5,937 bases of DNA from Microbacteriaceae bacterium. GTDB taxonomy: Bacteria > Actinomycetota > Actinomycetes > Actinomycetales > Microbacteriaceae. Where the stretch lies: positions 1 to 5,937 of the forward strand of contig JANRET010000056.1 of assembly GCA_030725885.1 (NCBI GenBank). Reading direction: 5' to 3'. This document shows, one piece after another, positions 5,671 through 5,937 of the stretch (its first letter is position 1; every line of letters starts with the position of its first letter). Position numbers and translations under genes: made by a program. The notes below the pieces were generated by a model. That model was not told the origin of the DNA. It worked only from the letters and a program-made list of their open reading frames with translations, and did no database searches.

Positions 5671-5937
5671 CAGAGTCCATTGTGGACTCCGAGGGACGAA
5701 CCGCTAAATCCAGGTCGAGTTCGTTTTCTGTTGCCGATTTGAGCGCGCGCGCTTTCGCAATCTTTCCGTCGGCCAGTTCACGCGGTTTCTTGTCGAGTTG
5801 CGTGAGGCTAGGGAACGCCGCATCGGTGACGCCGGGGATCGCAACAGCCGCACCAATGAGGGAGTTTTCGAAACGGCTGGCGAACGTGTTGTAGTTGTTG
5901 ACCGTTGCGTTGAGGCTGTTGGCGAACTTGTTGACAT
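5651..5937 (-). CDS. rmuC: Probable RmuC DNA recombination protein, C-terminal part (runs off right edge)
   Basis: The last 94 codons of a gene entering from the right edge are visible, ending at TAG (5653-5651). The segment VNKFANSLNATVNNYNTFAS followed by RFENSLIGAA resembles the helix near the end of RmuC, where the family has a pattern like N-x-x-V-x-x-YN-x-x-x-x-x-x-E and then a variable tail. The remaining 60 or so residues are a low-conservation, charged tail ending in an aspartate- and serine-rich stretch (SESTMDSDDDSTT), also usual for actinobacterial RmuC. RmuC proteins have an N-terminal coiled coil and a restriction-endonuclease-like domain and are thought to limit DNA inversions and rearrangements; both domains would lie outside the window. 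The identity rests on a short, weakly conserved piece, so another coiled-coil protein cannot be excluded. The reading frame is clear: the other open minus-strand frame here (to 5704) gives an arginine/serine/threonine-rich product typical of a shadow. It overlaps the transporter start by 20 bp. Confidence 0.62.
   Translation of the reverse strand, partial: VNKFANSLNATVNNYNTFASRFENSLIGAAVAIPGVTDAAFPSLTQLDKKPRELADGKIAKARALKSATENELDLDLAVRPSESTMDSDDDSTT
5673..5689 (-). promoter_or_regulatory. Perfect 7-bp stem-loop just upstream of the transporter start codon
   Basis: In the minus-strand transcript GAGTCCA, a three-base loop CAA, and TGGACTC form a perfect 7-bp stem that ends 2 nt before the transporter ATG. 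The only purine-rich ribosome binding candidates (GGAG at 5690-5687 and GGA in the right arm) fall in or against the stem. If it forms, it would hinder independent initiation, so the transporter would be translated mainly when ribosomes finishing the upstream gene open the structure. The element is seen directly; the effect is inferred. Confidence 0.45.

Noticed and set aside
5704..5937. Alternative minus-strand frame at the right edge
   Set aside because: The product is dominated by Ser, Thr and Arg. The adjacent frame, ending at 5651, gives a plausible helical protein tail resembling RmuC.
1..5937. Defence system, mobile element or CRISPR-like array
   Set aside because: I looked for spaced repeats, transposase, integrase, toxin-antitoxin or nuclease-helicase genes on both strands and saw none. 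The probable RmuC tail alone does not indicate a defence locus.

Overview
The window looks like a piece of chromosome from a compact, moderately GC-rich actinobacterium, most likely of the Microbacteriaceae type. This rests on the IspH, class II aldolase and GlpX sequences, which read like actinobacterial members of their families, and on the gene set (xseA, ispH, glpX, rmuC). The assignment comes from recalled family sequences, not a search. I see no tRNA, rRNA, CRISPR array, insertion sequence, phage gene or plasmid function.

Layout, left to right. The minus strand at 1-717 holds the first 239 codons of xseA (exonuclease VII large subunit), which runs off the left edge. Divergent from it, across 68 bp, is a two-gene plus-strand unit: an acidic 172-residue protein of unknown function (786-1304), then ispH (1309-2370) 4 bp later. 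Converging on ispH with a 5-bp gap is fbaA (class II fructose-bisphosphate aldolase, minus, 2376-3401). Divergent from fbaA across 85 bp is glpX (class II fructose-1,6-bisphosphatase, plus, 3487-4461). Its stop codon directly abuts the stop codon of a minus-strand CynX/NimT-type MFS transporter (4462-5670). The transporter start overlaps by 20 bp the end of an upstream minus-strand gene whose last 94 codons are visible, probably rmuC.

How the genes work together. FbaA joins two triose phosphates into fructose-1,6-bisphosphate and GlpX removes the 1-phosphate, so the divergent pair covers consecutive gluconeogenic steps and may share a control region. IspH completes the MEP pathway to IPP and DMAPP. 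XseA and the probable RmuC belong to DNA repair and recombination. The transporter substrate cannot be read from the sequence.

The window is dense: the only non-coding stretches longer than 5 bp are the two divergent promoter regions (718-785 and 3402-3486). Both contain back-to-back TAnnnT -10-like elements facing outwards. I do not find an undescribed system here. The points most worth a second look are the unknown gene coupled to ispH, the mirrored promoters (one of which would make xseA leaderless), a perfect stem-loop just before the transporter start, and the gapless convergent junctions.
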